Assembly: GCF_034259325.1 (NCBI RefSeq)
Contig: NZ_JAXIVS010000001.1
Span: 124,001 to 188,000 of the forward strand
Length of the DNA stretch: 64,000 nt
DNA from: Hyalangium ruber
Lineage (GTDB): Bacteria; Myxococcota; Myxococcia; Myxococcales; Myxococcaceae
Reading direction: 5' to 3'
Under the pieces are notes generated by a model that saw nothing but the letters and a program-made list of their open reading frames with translations, was not told the origin of the DNA and made no database searches. Made by a program: the position numbers and the translations under genes. Below, piece after piece: positions 27,723 to 38,235 of this stretch (position 1 is its first letter; each line of letters opens with the position of its first letter).

Positions 27723-28938
27723 TGAGGTCCTCGCTCCGCGCGCAGAGGCCCAGTCCCCAGATGAACATGAAGGACAGATGCACGCTGGAGTGGAATGGCA
27801 GGTAGTGCACTAGCGAGAGGATGTGGAAGCCCACGAAGGACAGCAGCGCGCCCGTCGCCGCGACGGAGCCCGCGCGGTGCCTGCGGATGAGCGCCCGGGC
27901 CAACAACCCGTGTACCGCCGCCAGGAGCAGTAGCCCCACCAGGCCCGTCTCCGCCCAGGTCGTCAGCCACAGGTTGTGGGCGTCCGTGGCGAGGAGATCC
28001 GTGATGCCTGTCTCGGTCTGAGTGGCCAGCGCGGCGGGCTTGTGGTTGCCGAAGCCCACGCCCACCAGCGGGTGCTCCTTCACGAGCCGCCAGCCCACGG
28101 ACATGGCGTGCGTACGCTCACCACCGAAGAGGTTCTCCGCCGCCTTGCCCAGGCGCTCGCGCCAGGCGGGAGTCACCGCCACGAGCACCGCCAGCGCCGC
28201 GGCCACCGCGAGCCCCGTCTTGCGGATCGTGCCTCGGCTCAAGAGCAGCAACGCCAGCACGCACACGATGAAGCCGGTCAGGAGGGCAGCACGGGCGAAC
28301 GCCGCGAAAGGCGCGAGCAGCACGGCGCAGACGACGGCTCCCGCGAGGGCCCGCTGCCACACTCCCCTGCCCCGGGCCAGGAGCGCGAGCGCCGGCCCCA
28401 GGGTGGCGATGGCGCTGTGCGAGAAGCGCAGTCGGTGGAAGAGGAAGCCTCCGGCCGCGTAGCGGGGGTGCTCCTCGGTGCCGAAGTTCTCCTGCAGCCG
28501 GGACAGGTTCAGCTTGAGCAACGCGGGCGGCTCCCAGGTCCAGAGGACGAAGTGCTGGAACAGGCCCAGCGCCGAGGCCACCAGCCATCCGCCCGCCAGG
28601 AGCCCCGCGAGCAGTGCCCAGGGCACACCCACGGTGCCGATCGCGGCCACGGCGGCGCCCGCCACCGAGTCCAGCACCTGCCCGTAGCGTGCGCTCCGAG
28701 GCCATCGCTCCGCCGCTCCCGTCGCGAGCGCGAGGGCGGGCGAGACGAGCTGCCACGCGGCCAGCGCCAGCGTCATCCTTATATAGGCGCGGACATCCGG
28801 CTCGAGGCGCAGCTCCTTGCGGAAGGCCAGCACGAGCGCCCCGAGCACGGCGGCCCCCGCGGCGATCTGCTGCACCACCTCCGCGAGGACAACCCCGACG
28901 GCCCACACGGCGAGGATGAGGGTGACAGCGCGGCGCAC
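27712..28938 (-). CDS. O-antigen ligase / polymerase family (WaaL-Wzy type) membrane protein
   Basis: A 408-residue protein with about ten to twelve hydrophobic segments. The family region is in the periplasmic loop: THAMSVGWRLVKEHPLVGVGFGNHK, then DAHNLWLTTWAETGLVGLLLL, carrying the conserved Arg/His pattern of Wzy_C/O-antigen ligases. It would either ligate lipid-linked glycan to lipid A core or polymerise repeat units; sequence does not separate the two. Start is GTG with AGGAG five bases upstream. It lies downstream of the lptG end on the same strand and belongs functionally with the glycosyltransferases at 22954-26893. Confidence 0.88.
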   Translation of the reverse strand: MRRAVTLILAVWAVGVVLAEVVQQIAAGAAVLGALVLAFRKELRLEPDVRAYIRMTLALAAWQLVSPALALATGAAERWPRSARYGQVLDSVAGAAVAAIGTVGVPWALLAGLLAGGWLVASALGLFQHFVLWTWEPPALLKLNLSRLQENFGTEEHPRYAAGGFLFHRLRFSHSAIATLGPALALLARGRGVWQRALAGAVVCAVLLAPFAAFARAALLTGFIVCVLALLLLSRGTIRKTGLAVAAALAVLVAVTPAWRERLGKAAENLFGGERTHAMSVGWRLVKEHPLVGVGFGNHKPAALATQTETGITDLLATDAHNLWLTTWAETGLVGLLLLAAVHGLLARALIRRHRAGSVAATGALLSFVGFHILSLVHYLPFHSSVHLSFMFIWGLGLCARSEDLTRQ

Positions 28939-28972
28939 GACGTCTCCTGGGGAGGCCGGGCATCATAAGCGT

Positions 28973-28999
28973 CCGGAAGCCCCTGGGAATGACTTCCGG
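28973..28999 (-). terminator. hairpin after lptG
   Basis: CCGGAAG (28973-28979) and CTTCCGG (28993-28999) flank a 13-base loop and begin one base after the lptG TAA stop (29001-29003) in the direction of transcription. It is followed by a short T-poor stretch, so termination would be weak. It is probably the 3' boundary of the purH-lptG operon. Confidence 0.4.
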
Positions 29000-29000
29000 C

Positions 29001-30128
29001 TTACCGACTTCGTCCGCTCGGCGGCGCCCGGCGCTGGGGCAGGTGCAGAAAGCCCTCGCGCCGCAGCCAGAGCGCCAGCGCCGCTACGATCAGAACGACC
29101 GAGGGCAGCCAGGCCGCCAGCGCGGGAGCCATCCGCTCCGTCATCACCAGCGTCCGGCTCACCACCATCAAGCCCCACATCGCCACCGCGATGAGCAGCC
29201 CCTCGACGATGGCCGCCGTGAGGTGGCCTCGCCGGTTCTGCCGCAGCGCCAGGCCGATCGCCAGCAGGGCCGCCGGAAATCCCGCCATCGGGTAGGCGAA
29301 CCGGTTCTGCAGCGCCAGCTCGTATTGCCGAGAGGCCAGCCCCACCTCGGTGCGCGCGGCGACCTGCTCCCGCAGCTCCGCCACCTGCAGCTGCTCGGGG
29401 CGCCCGGGGCGGATGCGGAACGAGCGGGAGGGCACGCCCAGGTCGTACTCCCCCTCCTCCAGCGTCTTCACCGAGGTGCGGCCCTCCGGCGAGAACGAGC
29501 GCTCCACCACGCCCGTCAGCCGCCAGCGTGTCCCGTCCAGCGGGTACATGGCCTCCGCGTCCAACCGGCGCGAGAGCTTGAAGTCGGGCGTCAGCGTGAG
29601 GATCGCCACGTCCTGGAAGCCCTGCTCCGCGCTGCCCGCACGCAGGAAGAAGACGTGCTCGCCGCGCCGGAACCACTGCTTCGGCGTGTAATAGAGCCGC
29701 CAGTCTCCCCACCGGTTGAAGCGCTGGGTGCTGATCTCATCCACGCGCCGGCTCGCCTTCACCACCACCGTCTCATCGAAGGCGATGAGCCCCGCGCACG
29801 CCAGCAGCGCGCACAACCCGATGGGCAGGTAGAGCGACGCGGGGCCGAAGGTAAGCGCCCGCAGCGCGGTCACCTCACCGCGCTTGCGCAGCGTGGACAC
29901 CGTCGCCCCGGCCGCGAGCAGCAGCGCCGCCGGGCCGAGCTGCTGGCTGGCCACCAGCGCCTTGTTCGCGTACAGCCGCATCACGTCCCACACCCACCCC
30001 TCGCCCGTGTACATCCGCGCCCGGTCCACGAAGTCCACCACGAGGAACACGGTCAGCACGGCGGCGAAGATGCCCACCGCGAAGCGCACATAGGTGCGCA
30101 TCACATAGAAGAAGAGCGTCGCCCTCAC
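29001..30128 (-). CDS. lptG: LPS export permease LptG
   Basis: A 375-residue inner-membrane protein of the YjgP/YjgQ family: an N-terminal membrane segment (YVRFAVGIFAAVLTVFLVVDFVDRARMY), a TM pair around ALVASQQLGPAALLLAAGATVSTLRKRGEVTALRAL, a periplasmic beta-jellyroll (about residues 130-275), and three C-terminal segments (FPAALLAIGLALRQNRRG, IAVAMWGLMVVSRTL). With LptF and the LptB ATPase it extracts lipopolysaccharide from the inner membrane. The GTG start overlaps the lptF stop (GTGA), which fixes the start and implies coupled translation. No lptB lies in the window. Confidence 0.9.
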   Translation of the reverse strand: MRATLFFYVMRTYVRFAVGIFAAVLTVFLVVDFVDRARMYTGEGWVWDVMRLYANKALVASQQLGPAALLLAAGATVSTLRKRGEVTALRALTFGPASLYLPIGLCALLACAGLIAFDETVVVKASRRVDEISTQRFNRWGDWRLYYTPKQWFRRGEHVFFLRAGSAEQGFQDVAILTLTPDFKLSRRLDAEAMYPLDGTRWRLTGVVERSFSPEGRTSVKTLEEGEYDLGVPSRSFRIRPGRPEQLQVAELREQVAARTEVGLASRQYELALQNRFAYPMAGFPAALLAIGLALRQNRRGHLTAAIVEGLLIAVAMWGLMVVSRTLVMTERMAPALAAWLPSVVLIVAALALWLRREGFLHLPQRRAPPSGRSR

Positions 30129-31240
30129 CGCACCGTCCCCGAGCGGCTCACCCGCCACATGGCGAAGATGCCCAGGGCGATGAAGATGAGGTTGGTCAGC
30201 TGTCCCGCCAGCACCACCGGCAGCTTGCCCTGGTTGCCCATGTGCTCGAAGGCCCGGCTCAGCAGGTAGAACAGCACGTAGCCGCTCAAGGTCAGCAAGT
30301 AGCCCCACGCCCTGCCCGACTGCCGCCGCCCGATGGCCAGCGGCGTGCCCAGCAGCGCGAAGGACAGGGGCGCCACCGCGTTGCCCAGCCGGCTGTGCAG
30401 CGCCATGAGGAACGGCCGAGAGTCTCCGCCGCTCTTCTCCGCCTCTTCCGCCGCCATGAGCAGCTCGCCCGGAGTCATCTCCTCCTTCGGGGAGCGGAAC
30501 CGGTTCTTGCGGGTGAGCGAGGTGCCCAACCCCACCGAGATCTCCCCCTGCTCGAAGCGCAGCAGGCTGTAGTCCGTCGTGGAGCGGTTGGCGCGATGCA
30601 CCTCGCCCACGTCCAGCACCAGCCGCAGCGCCGCCTCATCCCCCACGCTCGTGTTCACCCGGCCCGTCTGCGCCAGCACCAGCAGCGGCGAGGAGGGCTC
30701 CCGGTCATCGTGCAGGAGCACATGCGTCCACTGACCGCCCTCCCGGGAGACGCGCTCGGCGTAAAGCGTCAAGTCACTCAGGTCCTCGTAGAAGACGCCG
30801 GACTTCACGTCGCCCGCCACGTTCTTCTTGATGACCTCGCTGACCAGCTCCTTCACTCCCGTGAGCCCCCACGGCTCACCCGTGAAGGACAGGAGCAGCA
30901 TCAACCCACCCAGCAGCACGCCAATGACCGCCGGCCCCGCCAGCAACTGCGTCGGGCTGATCCCCAGCGCCTGGAGCGCCGTCAGCTCCCGGTCCTCGCT
31001 CAGCCGTCCCAGCCCCAGCAGGATGGCCAGCAGGAACGCGATGGGCAGCGCCATCACCAGGAAGTGGGGCGCCAGGTAGAGGATGAGCCGGCCGACGTCC
31101 ACCAGCGTCACCGCCGAGCCCAGCAGTACGTCCGTGCCCCGCAGGAACTGCATGACGAACAGCAGCAGGAACAGGAACGCCACCCACACCACCAGGGGGA
31201 CGAGCAGCTCCTTCAGCAGGTAACGCGCGAGCAGCTTCAC
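30125..31240 (-). CDS. lptF: LPS export permease LptF
   Basis: A 371-residue YjgP/YjgQ family permease: RYLLKELLVPLVVWVAFLFL, the second segment block with LPIAFLLAILLGLGRLSEDRELTALQALGIS (the conserved charged loop after TM3 that contacts LptB), a periplasmic domain (about residues 130-275), and C-terminal segments LGNAVAPLSFALLGTPLAIG and GYVLFYLLSRAFEHMG. It partners LptG in LPS extraction. Both ends overlap neighbours by 4 bp as GTGA: its GTG start with the purD stop, and its stop with the lptG start. Confidence 0.9.
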   Translation of the reverse strand: MKLLARYLLKELLVPLVVWVAFLFLLLFVMQFLRGTDVLLGSAVTLVDVGRLILYLAPHFLVMALPIAFLLAILLGLGRLSEDRELTALQALGISPTQLLAGPAVIGVLLGGLMLLLSFTGEPWGLTGVKELVSEVIKKNVAGDVKSGVFYEDLSDLTLYAERVSREGGQWTHVLLHDDREPSSPLLVLAQTGRVNTSVGDEAALRLVLDVGEVHRANRSTTDYSLLRFEQGEISVGLGTSLTRKNRFRSPKEEMTPGELLMAAEEAEKSGGDSRPFLMALHSRLGNAVAPLSFALLGTPLAIGRRQSGRAWGYLLTLSGYVLFYLLSRAFEHMGNQGKLPVVLAGQLTNLIFIALGIFAMWRVSRSGTVR

Positions 31241-32496
31241 GACGTCGCGCGCAGCCCTCGGGCGCCGATGTCACGCCGGAAGTGCATGCCCTCGAAGCGA
31301 ATCCCCGCCACCGTGGCGTAAGCGCGGGTCCGTGCCTCCGACAAGTCCTGACCGCGCGCGCACACCGTCAACACGCGACCGCCCGCCGTCACCAGCGCCC
31401 CGTCCTTCGCCTCCACGCCGGCCAGGAAGACCGGAGCGTCGGCGGAAGCAGCCTCCAGCCCTTCGATGCGCTGGCCGCGCCGAGGCGTGTCCGGATAGTT
31501 CTCCGCCGCCAGCACCACGCCGACCGAAGCGCCCGGCTCCAGCACCAGCGGCCGAGACTCCAGCCGACCCCGAGCGCAGGCATCCAGCAGCGGCAGCAGA
31601 TCCTCGCCGAGCTGGAGCATCAGCACCTGCGTCTCCGGATCCCCGAAGCGCGCGTTGAACTCGAGCACCTTGGGCCCGCTCCGGGTCAGCATCAGCCCCG
31701 CGTAGAGCGCGCCCTTGAACGGTGCGCCCCGTCGACGCATCACCTTCAACATCGGAGCGATGACGCTCTCACCCACGTGGGCCAGCGCCTCGGGTGTGAG
31801 GAACGGCGCCGGACAGTACGCGCCCATGCCGCCCGTGTTGGGGCCGGTGTCGCCCTCCCCCACCCGCTTGTGGTCCTGTGCCGGGGGCAGCAGCACGTAC
31901 CGCTCGCCGTCACACAGGGCGATGACGGAGACCTCCTCGCCCTCCAGCAACTCCTCCAGAACCATGCGCTGGCCCGCCTCGCCCATCGCCCCCACCGTGC
32001 GCACCGCCTGCCGGGCCGACTCCGCATCCGGCGCGACGATGACACCCTTGCCCGCCGCCAGCCCATCCGCCTTGACGACGATCTTCCCCTGCGCCACGGC
32101 ATAGGCCTCGGCCGCCGCCACGTCGGTGAAGACCTGGAAGTCCGCGGTGGGCACACCGGCCTCCGCCATCACCTCCTTGGCGAAGGCCTTGGAGCCCTCC
32201 AGCTTCGCGGCCGCCGCCACCGGACCGAAGCAGGCGATGCCCTCGGCCTCCAGCGCGTCCACCACGCCCGCCACCAGCGGCGCCTCGGGCCCGACCACCA
32301 CCAGGTCCACCTTCTCCCGGCGCGCCAGCTCGGCCACGGCGCGGGGGTCGTCCGCCTTCACCGGGACGTTGGTCCCCAGCCGAGCCGTGCCCGGGTTGCC
32401 CGGGCCACACAGCAGGGCCGAGAGCTTCGGGCTACGCGCCAGCTTCCATGCGAGCGCGTGCTCGCGCCCCCCGGAGCCCAGGAGAAGGACCCTCAC
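31237..32496 (-). CDS. purD: phosphoribosylamine-glycine ligase
   Basis: A 419-residue ATP-grasp enzyme of purine synthesis, joining glycine to phosphoribosylamine to give GAR. Diagnostic sequences are [18 protein letters not shown] at the start, [54 protein letters not shown], and [17 protein letters not shown]. Length is normal for the family. The GTG start is one base after the stop of the preceding TPR gene, and the stop overlaps the lptF start, so it sits inside a tightly coupled operon with purH. Confidence 0.97.
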   Translation of the reverse strand: MRVLLLGSGGREHALAWKLARSPKLSALLCGPGNPGTARLGTNVPVKADDPRAVAELARREKVDLVVVGPEAPLVAGVVDALEAEGIACFGPVAAAAKLEGSKAFAKEVMAEAGVPTADFQVFTDVAAAEAYAVAQGKIVVKADGLAAGKGVIVAPDAESARQAVRTVGAMGEAGQRMVLEELLEGEEVSVIALCDGERYVLLPPAQDHKRVGEGDTGPNTGGMGAYCPAPFLTPEALAHVGESVIAPMLKVMRRRGAPFKGALYAGLMLTRSGPKVLEFNARFGDPETQVLMLQLGEDLLPLLDACARGRLESRPLVLEPGASVGVVLAAENYPDTPRRGQRIEGLEAASADAPVFLAGVEAKDGALVTAGGRVLTVCARGQDLSEARTRAYATVAGIRFEGMHFRRDIGARGLRATS

Positions 32497-32497
32497 A

Positions 32498-35326
32498 TCA
32501 CCCCCGCTTATCCGTCGTGAACAGCAGGCGCTTGGCGGCGAGGTACGAGCCATCCAGCCCCGCCACCTTCACCAGCCGATCCCGCGCGGAGTCGCGGTTG
32601 GTGGACATCTCCAGCTCCGCCAGCTTCACCTCCGCCGACAGCAGCGAAGGCGCCAGCGCCAGCGCGTCACGCAGGGAGCGCTTGGCGGGCTCCAACTGCT
32701 TGCCCTCCGCCAGCGCCAGCCCGTTGGCCAGGTGCGCGATGGGCTGCTGCCGTCCCGCCGCCACAGCCCTCGCGCCCAGGCTGCGCGCCTTGGCCCCATC
32801 GCCCCGCTGGAGCGCCAACAGCGACAGATAAGCCGCCGCGCCCGAGTTGTTCGGATCCAGGTCCAGCGCCTGCTGGAACAGCCGCTCGGCGCCCGAGCGA
32901 TCCCCCATGTGGTAGAGCAGCACGCCCTCATACAGCGGGGCCGCCACCTCCACGCTCCCGCTGGCCAGCGCCAGGATGGAGCCCTCCATCCCCGCCAGCG
33001 TCTCGCCGGGGCGCAGGAACTCCAGGGTCATCACCGGCCGCGGCGTGAGCCGCATGGGATCCGACTGCAGCGCCTGGAAGAAGAGGCGGAAGGCATCATC
33101 CCTGCGGCCCGCGCCCGCGGCGGCGATGCCCGCCAGCAGCAGCGCATCCTCGCGCCGGGAGTCGAGCCGCACCGCCTCCTGGAAGAACTCTAGCGCCTCG
33201 GCGGGCTTCTTCTCGGCCAGCCGCAGCCGGCCCGCGAGCAGCTTGTCCAGCGCGGGGTCCTCGAGCTTGCCCTGGAACCCGGTCAGGTGCTTGGCCGCCT
33301 TCGCCACATCCCCTCGCCCGATCGCCGCCAGGAACAACTGCAGGTGAGCCGCCGGCAGGTCCTTGACGACGCCCAGGGCCTCCTCGGCCGCCTTCACCCC
33401 GGCATCCACGCTGCCCGCCATGCGCTCGGCGGTCGCGAGGTGTACCAGCATCTCGGCGACATCCCGATCCATGTACCGGGAGCGATTCTTGAGCAGCGCG
33501 CGCAGCTCGCGGATGGCCGCTCCCGCGTTGCCGTCCACCTGGTAGCGCAGCACCGCCAGCGGCACGAGCGCGCGAACATCACCCGATTGGCCCTTGGCGC
33601 GCGACTCATAGAGCTTGCGTGCCTGCTCCACCTCGCCGACCTCCAGGTAGATGCGGGCCATGGTCGCCAGGCTGTCCCAGTGCTCCGGATCCTTCTCGAG
33701 CCGTCCCTTGAGCGCCTCGATCGCCAGCGAGTAGGAGCCCGCCGCCTCGTGGGCCAGCGCCCGGTGGTAGTGGACGCGCTGGAGGTTGGGAGCCAGCGCC
33801 TGCGCCGAATCGAAGTGCTGGTTGGCCAGCCCCATGGACGTCTGGAGGAAAGCCCGGCCCAGCACCAGGTGCGCCTCGGCCTTCTCCATATCCGTGCCGC
33901 TCTTCAGGGCCTCCTCGGCGAGCTGACGCGCCTGCTCGACCGCCTCGGGCTGGTTGGGCCGGCACAGCAGGAGGTTGGCGTGCGCCAGCAGCAGCAGCGG
34001 CGTGCGGCCCGCGCGCTCCTCGGAGGCCTCGATGAGCGAGCGCGCCTCGTCGAAGGTGCCCTTGTCGATGGAGGTGCCCCGCCCGAGCGCCAGCGCCTGG
34101 ACATAGCCGGCGATGGCCGCGTCGCTGCGAGGATCGAGCAGCAACGCCTGCTGGAAGGCCTCCTCCGCCTCCGAATAGGCGGAGCGCTGATCCCGCGACA
34201 GGTGCAGGGCGCCCTCTTCGAGCCGAGCCATGCTGCTGCCGCTCAGGTCCACGTACTGCAACTCCCAGCGCGGCAGCACGGCCTGGATCGCCGCGGGAAT
34301 GGGAGGCTGCGGGGGCGGCTGTGCGGCGAGGGCGGGATCCGGCCGCTGGGGCTTGAGGACCACGAAGTAGTAGTACGCGGCGCCACCGCCGCCGAGCAGC
34401 AGCAGCGCCAGGAAGACGCCCACGAGAGCGCCCCGACCGCCGCCACTGCGGGCCGCGTTCATCGGCGCCATCTGCTGCGGCACATAGGGCCGGGGAGGCG
34501 AGGAGCGCACCCCGCTGCGAGGCTCGGCCGACAAGGCCGGAGCGCCCACGGCCGCGCGCGCCCCACTGCGAGGCTCGGGCGTCAGTCCGGGCGCGCTGGA
34601 CACCCCCGACATGTCGATGGACTCGAGTGGAGGCAGGTCGAAATCCACCGTGCCGGCCGGCTTGCTCCCGGTGACGCCGGTGACGGCGGTGGCGGCCTGA
34701 GAGGCGCGCTCCACCTTCTGGCGACAGTCCTCGCACGTGCCGATCGCCTGATCGAAGGGATCGGTGAGCGGCTTGTTGCACTCGCGGCAACCCACCGTAG
34801 CGGCGGGCGTGGACTGCGGTCGCGCCCCCGGCGCGGCGGTGGCTGGAGCCCCGGGCGCGGCGGCAGCCCCAGCGGGACGACGCGGAGCTGGCGCCACCGG
34901 GGGAGGCGGCGCCTCGGGCGGAGGCCCGAGAAAGTCGAGCAGCGGGTCAGCCGCCTGGCTGGGCACGGGCGGCCCCGGCCGAGCCGCCGCCGCCGGAGCG
35001 GCCCGGGGCGCGGACGGCGCGGCCACGTCGATCCCGTCGAACAGCGGATCCGGCTGCGCCGACGCGTCGCCCGGCACCGCGTCGAGATCGTTGAAGAGAT
35101 CCGCCGCCGACACCGAGCTGGAAGAGGGCGTGGGCATGGGGCGAGGCGCGGCCCCGGGCGGTGCGCTCTGGGGCGCGGGAGAAGAGGCTTCGGCGGGGGC
35201 CGCCGCGTCTCGCTTGACGAGCTGGAGATGCCGACACCGGGGGCATTGCGCACGAACGCCCTTCGGCGAGATCAGCCGGTCATCGATCGCGTAGGCAGCC
35301 GCACATTTCTGGCAGACGATCCGCAT
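32498..35326 (-). CDS. zinc-ribbon, single-pass membrane protein with large TPR domain
   Basis: A 942-residue protein. The N-terminal MJ0042-type zinc ribbon is CQKCAAAYAIDDRLISPKGVRAQCPRC (Cys5, Cys8, Cys28, Cys31). A long Pro/Ala linker contains a second four-Cys motif (CRECN..CEDC, about residues 178-200). One membrane segment lies at about 299-322 (GALVGVFLALLLLGGGGAAYYYFVV). The remaining 600 residues are tetratricopeptide repeats with A-x3-Y/F-x3-L-x2-DP patterns (EAEEAFQQALLLDPRSDAAIAGY, LFQQALDLDPNNSGAAAYLSLL). It is probably an assembly scaffold spanning the inner membrane. Its position, 3 bp after purH and 1 bp before purD, is unusual for purine genes. Confidence 0.82.
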   Translation of the reverse strand: MRIVCQKCAAAYAIDDRLISPKGVRAQCPRCRHLQLVKRDAAAPAEASSPAPQSAPPGAAPRPMPTPSSSSVSAADLFNDLDAVPGDASAQPDPLFDGIDVAAPSAPRAAPAAAARPGPPVPSQAADPLLDFLGPPPEAPPPPVAPAPRRPAGAAAAPGAPATAAPGARPQSTPAATVGCRECNKPLTDPFDQAIGTCEDCRQKVERASQAATAVTGVTGSKPAGTVDFDLPPLESIDMSGVSSAPGLTPEPRSGARAAVGAPALSAEPRSGVRSSPPRPYVPQQMAPMNAARSGGGRGALVGVFLALLLLGGGGAAYYYFVVLKPQRPDPALAAQPPPQPPIPAAIQAVLPRWELQYVDLSGSSMARLEEGALHLSRDQRSAYSEAEEAFQQALLLDPRSDAAIAGYVQALALGRGTSIDKGTFDEARSLIEASEERAGRTPLLLLAHANLLLCRPNQPEAVEQARQLAEEALKSGTDMEKAEAHLVLGRAFLQTSMGLANQHFDSAQALAPNLQRVHYHRALAHEAAGSYSLAIEALKGRLEKDPEHWDSLATMARIYLEVGEVEQARKLYESRAKGQSGDVRALVPLAVLRYQVDGNAGAAIRELRALLKNRSRYMDRDVAEMLVHLATAERMAGSVDAGVKAAEEALGVVKDLPAAHLQLFLAAIGRGDVAKAAKHLTGFQGKLEDPALDKLLAGRLRLAEKKPAEALEFFQEAVRLDSRREDALLLAGIAAAGAGRRDDAFRLFFQALQSDPMRLTPRPVMTLEFLRPGETLAGMEGSILALASGSVEVAAPLYEGVLLYHMGDRSGAERLFQQALDLDPNNSGAAAYLSLLALQRGDGAKARSLGARAVAAGRQQPIAHLANGLALAEGKQLEPAKRSLRDALALAPSLLSAEVKLAELEMSTNRDSARDRLVKVAGLDGSYLAAKRLLFTTDKRG

Positions 35327-35329
35327 GGT

Positions 35330-36874
35330 TCAGTGGCGAAAGTGTCGCACTCCTGTAAGGACCATCGCCACACCATGTTCATCGGCGGCGGCGATGAGCT
35401 CCGCGTCGCGAACCGAGCCACCAGGCTGGATGACGCAGGTAGCGCCCGCCCGGGCCACCTCGTCCAACCCATCCCGGAAGGGGAAGAAGGCATCCGAGGC
35501 CACGGCGCTGCCCTTGAGGGCCTCCCCACCACGCGCTGCGGCAATCTTCACTGAATCCACGCGACTGGTCTGCCCCCCTCCGGCCGCCAACAGCCGGTCC
35601 GCGGAGGAGAAGACGATCGCGTTGCTCTTCACATGCTTGCACACCCTCCAGGCGAAGCGAAGAGCCCGCTCCTCCTCGGCGGTGGGCTTCCGCTGGGTAA
35701 CGACCTTCCACTCGAGCGGGGGCTCGGCCGCATCCTTGTCCTGGAGGAGCAGGCCACCGGACACGCTCCGGGCCTCCAGCTGGACGCGGGGCCGAGCCTC
35801 GGCGGAGGCGAGCGCGGGGCCTGCCTCCAGCAGCCGCAGGTTCTTCTTCGCGGCCAGCACCTGAAGCGCGGCGGCCGAGTAGGAGGGAGCGATGACCGCC
35901 TCCAGGAACGTCTCCGCCAGCGCCTGGGCGCACGCCTCATCCACCTCGCGGTTGAGCGCGACGATGCCGCCAAAGGCGGACACCTCATCCGCCGCGCGCG
36001 CCGTGCGGTAGGCGCGCACCAGCGCCTCATCCAACGCCACGCCGCAAGGGGTGTTGTGCTTGATGATGACGGCGCAGGGCTGCTCGGGGAACTCCAGGAC
36101 GAGCCCGAGCGCCGCATCCAGGTCCAGCAGGTTGTTGTAGGACAGCTCCTTGCCCTGGAGGACCTTGGAGAAGGCCACCGTGGGCTCGGAGGGCGTGGTG
36201 TACTCGCGATAGAAGGCGCCGCGCTGGTGGGGGTTCTCGCCGTAGCGAAGGCCCTGCACCTTCTGGAAGGGCAGCGACAGTTCCGCGGGGAAGGGCTCCT
36301 GGGCCTGCCCGGAGAGCCACCCGGCGATGGCCGCGTCATAGGCCGCCGTATGCGAGAACGCCTTGCGCATCAGCCGGCGCCGCGTCTCCTCCCCCACCCC
36401 GCCCGACTTCTCCAACTCCTCCAGCACCGCCCCGTAGTCGTCCGGGTCCACCACCACGCTCACATGGCGGTAGTTCTTCGCCGCCGCGCGGACCATGGCC
36501 GGACCGCCAATGTCGATCTGCTCGATGACGTCGGCCTCACCGGCGCCCGAGGCCACCGTCTGCCGGAAGGGATAGAGGTTCACCGCGACGAGGGAGATGG
36601 GCGTAATCCCGTGCTGGGACATCTCCAACCGGTCGCTCTCCACATCCAGCCGCCCGAGCAGGCCGCCGTGGATGCGGGGGTGGAGCGTCTTCACCCGACC
36701 GCCGAGGATCTCCGGGCTCTGCGTGTGCTCGGAGACCTTGGTGGCGGGCACGCCCGCGGCCTGGAGCGCCGCGAGGGTGCCACCGGTGGACAACAACCGG
36801 AAGCCACGCTGGACCAAGCCCTGCGCGAAGGGGACCAGGCCGCGCTTGTCGGAAACGCTGAGGAGAGCCAGCAC
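35330..36874 (-). CDS. purH: bifunctional AICAR formyltransferase / IMP cyclohydrolase
   Basis: A 514-residue enzyme catalysing the last two purine steps. The N-terminal IMP cyclohydrolase domain has [38 protein letters not shown], and [18 protein letters not shown]. The C-terminal formyltransferase domain has [47 protein letters not shown], and [13 protein letters not shown]-like sequence ([15 protein letters not shown]), ending [32 protein letters not shown] at 36874 is used because family members start here; the frame stays open for 17 more codons upstream. It appears to be the first gene of the purH-TPR-purD-lptF-lptG operon. Confidence 0.96.
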   Translation of the reverse strand: MLALLSVSDKRGLVPFAQGLVQRGFRLLSTGGTLAALQAAGVPATKVSEHTQSPEILGGRVKTLHPRIHGGLLGRLDVESDRLEMSQHGITPISLVAVNLYPFRQTVASGAGEADVIEQIDIGGPAMVRAAAKNYRHVSVVVDPDDYGAVLEELEKSGGVGEETRRRLMRKAFSHTAAYDAAIAGWLSGQAQEPFPAELSLPFQKVQGLRYGENPHQRGAFYREYTTPSEPTVAFSKVLQGKELSYNNLLDLDAALGLVLEFPEQPCAVIIKHNTPCGVALDEALVRAYRTARAADEVSAFGGIVALNREVDEACAQALAETFLEAVIAPSYSAAALQVLAAKKNLRLLEAGPALASAEARPRVQLEARSVSGGLLLQDKDAAEPPLEWKVVTQRKPTAEEERALRFAWRVCKHVKSNAIVFSSADRLLAAGGGQTSRVDSVKIAAARGGEALKGSAVASDAFFPFRDGLDEVARAGATCVIQPGGSVRDAELIAAADEHGVAMVLTGVRHFRH

Positions 36875-36988
36875 TGGGGTTGCGCGCCTCGCGGTGAGAG
36901 GGGAGGAAGGCGGCGGTGTTAGCAACCGCCCCCCAGGGTGTCAACGCGCCGCGTGGGCCGTGTCCTTCCCGTCACAGGCCCCCGCGAC

Positions 36989-37480
<492 letters not shown>

Positions 37481-37530
37481 GTCCCCTCCAGATGTTTCCA
37501 ATCTATCCGGTTGTCCTGGCCGGTTGCATC

Positions 37531-38055
37531 CTATTGCGAACCGGGCGTTTCGTCTCCGCGTGCCGTGACGGCGCTGCCCAGACGTGCCACGTCCCGAACC
37601 AGATCCTGCGCGCGACGCCGCAGGGTTGCCAACTGCTCCTCGAGCGCCTGGCGGTGCTCTCCACCGAATGGACGCCCTCCCAGCTCTGACTGAAACCCGT
37701 TGAGCACCTCGGCCAGGTCTCGCTCGAGCTGGTCGATGTGGTTTCGATGGAAGAGGAACGAGCGCTTGATGTCCTCGAGCGTGTGTCCCTCGGCCATCAT
37801 CTTCTTGATGGCGTTGATACGCCGTACGGCCTCCACCGGGTAGAGGCCCAGGCTGCCCTGGTGCTTGCCCTTGCGGCCGACCCGTCGGCTGCGCGGCAGC
37901 AGGCCCGCCTGCACGTACTTGCGGAAGGTGGCCTCCGAGAGCTGCACGCCGCGAGGGCGGAAGATCTCCAGGATCGCGCTCGCCGGAAGGCCTCCGGCGA
38001 AGTCGCGCTCGATCCGGTCAATCTCCTCGGGCCCCAGCAATTCCATGTCTTCCAT
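37531..38055 (-). CDS. MerR-family transcriptional regulator
   Basis: A 174-residue regulator. The winged helix-turn-helix is atypical: [37 protein letters not shown] then a basic loop ([39 protein letters not shown]), where YVQAGLLP and [10 protein letters not shown] match MerR recognition and wing elements. The C-terminal half is a helix-rich coiled coil ([33 protein letters not shown]) for dimerisation, without metal-binding cysteines. Two in-frame ATGs (38055 and 38046) are possible. A perfect dyad, TTCAGTA/TACTGAA, touches the first start codon, suggesting autoregulation. Target genes are unknown; the adjacent sigma-region-4 gene 50 bp downstream may be in the same operon. Confidence 0.8.
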   Translation of the reverse strand: MEDMELLGPEEIDRIERDFAGGLPASAILEIFRPRGVQLSEATFRKYVQAGLLPRSRRVGRKGKHQGSLGLYPVEAVRRINAIKKMMAEGHTLEDIKRSFLFHRNHIDQLERDLAEVLNGFQSELGGRPFGGEHRQALEEQLATLRRRAQDLVRDVARLGSAVTARGDETPGSQ

Positions 38056-38073
38056 TCAGTAGAAGGTACTGAA
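38055..38073. promoter_or_regulatory. operator-like dyad at the MerR gene start
   Basis: TTCAGTA (38055-38061) and TACTGAA (38067-38073) are perfect 7-bp arms around GAAGG, a 19-bp dyad like those bound by MerR proteins between -35 and -10. A wider pair, CATTCA (38053-38058) and TGAATG (38084-38089), surrounds it. It overlaps the first base of the regulator's ATG at 38055. Confidence 0.5.
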
Positions 38074-38235
38074 GAGATTCCATTGAATGCCAGAATCGAG
38101 CGTGGACTGTCAAGCCGGAAAGGCCCGGAGGTGGGTTGTTCAAAAGTGAACGGAACCCGGAACGCGGGTGCCCGAGCAGGCCTGGGGCCTGGCGGGACGT
38201 GCGCTCAGCGGTGGGGAATCAAAGGCGGTAGGCGC

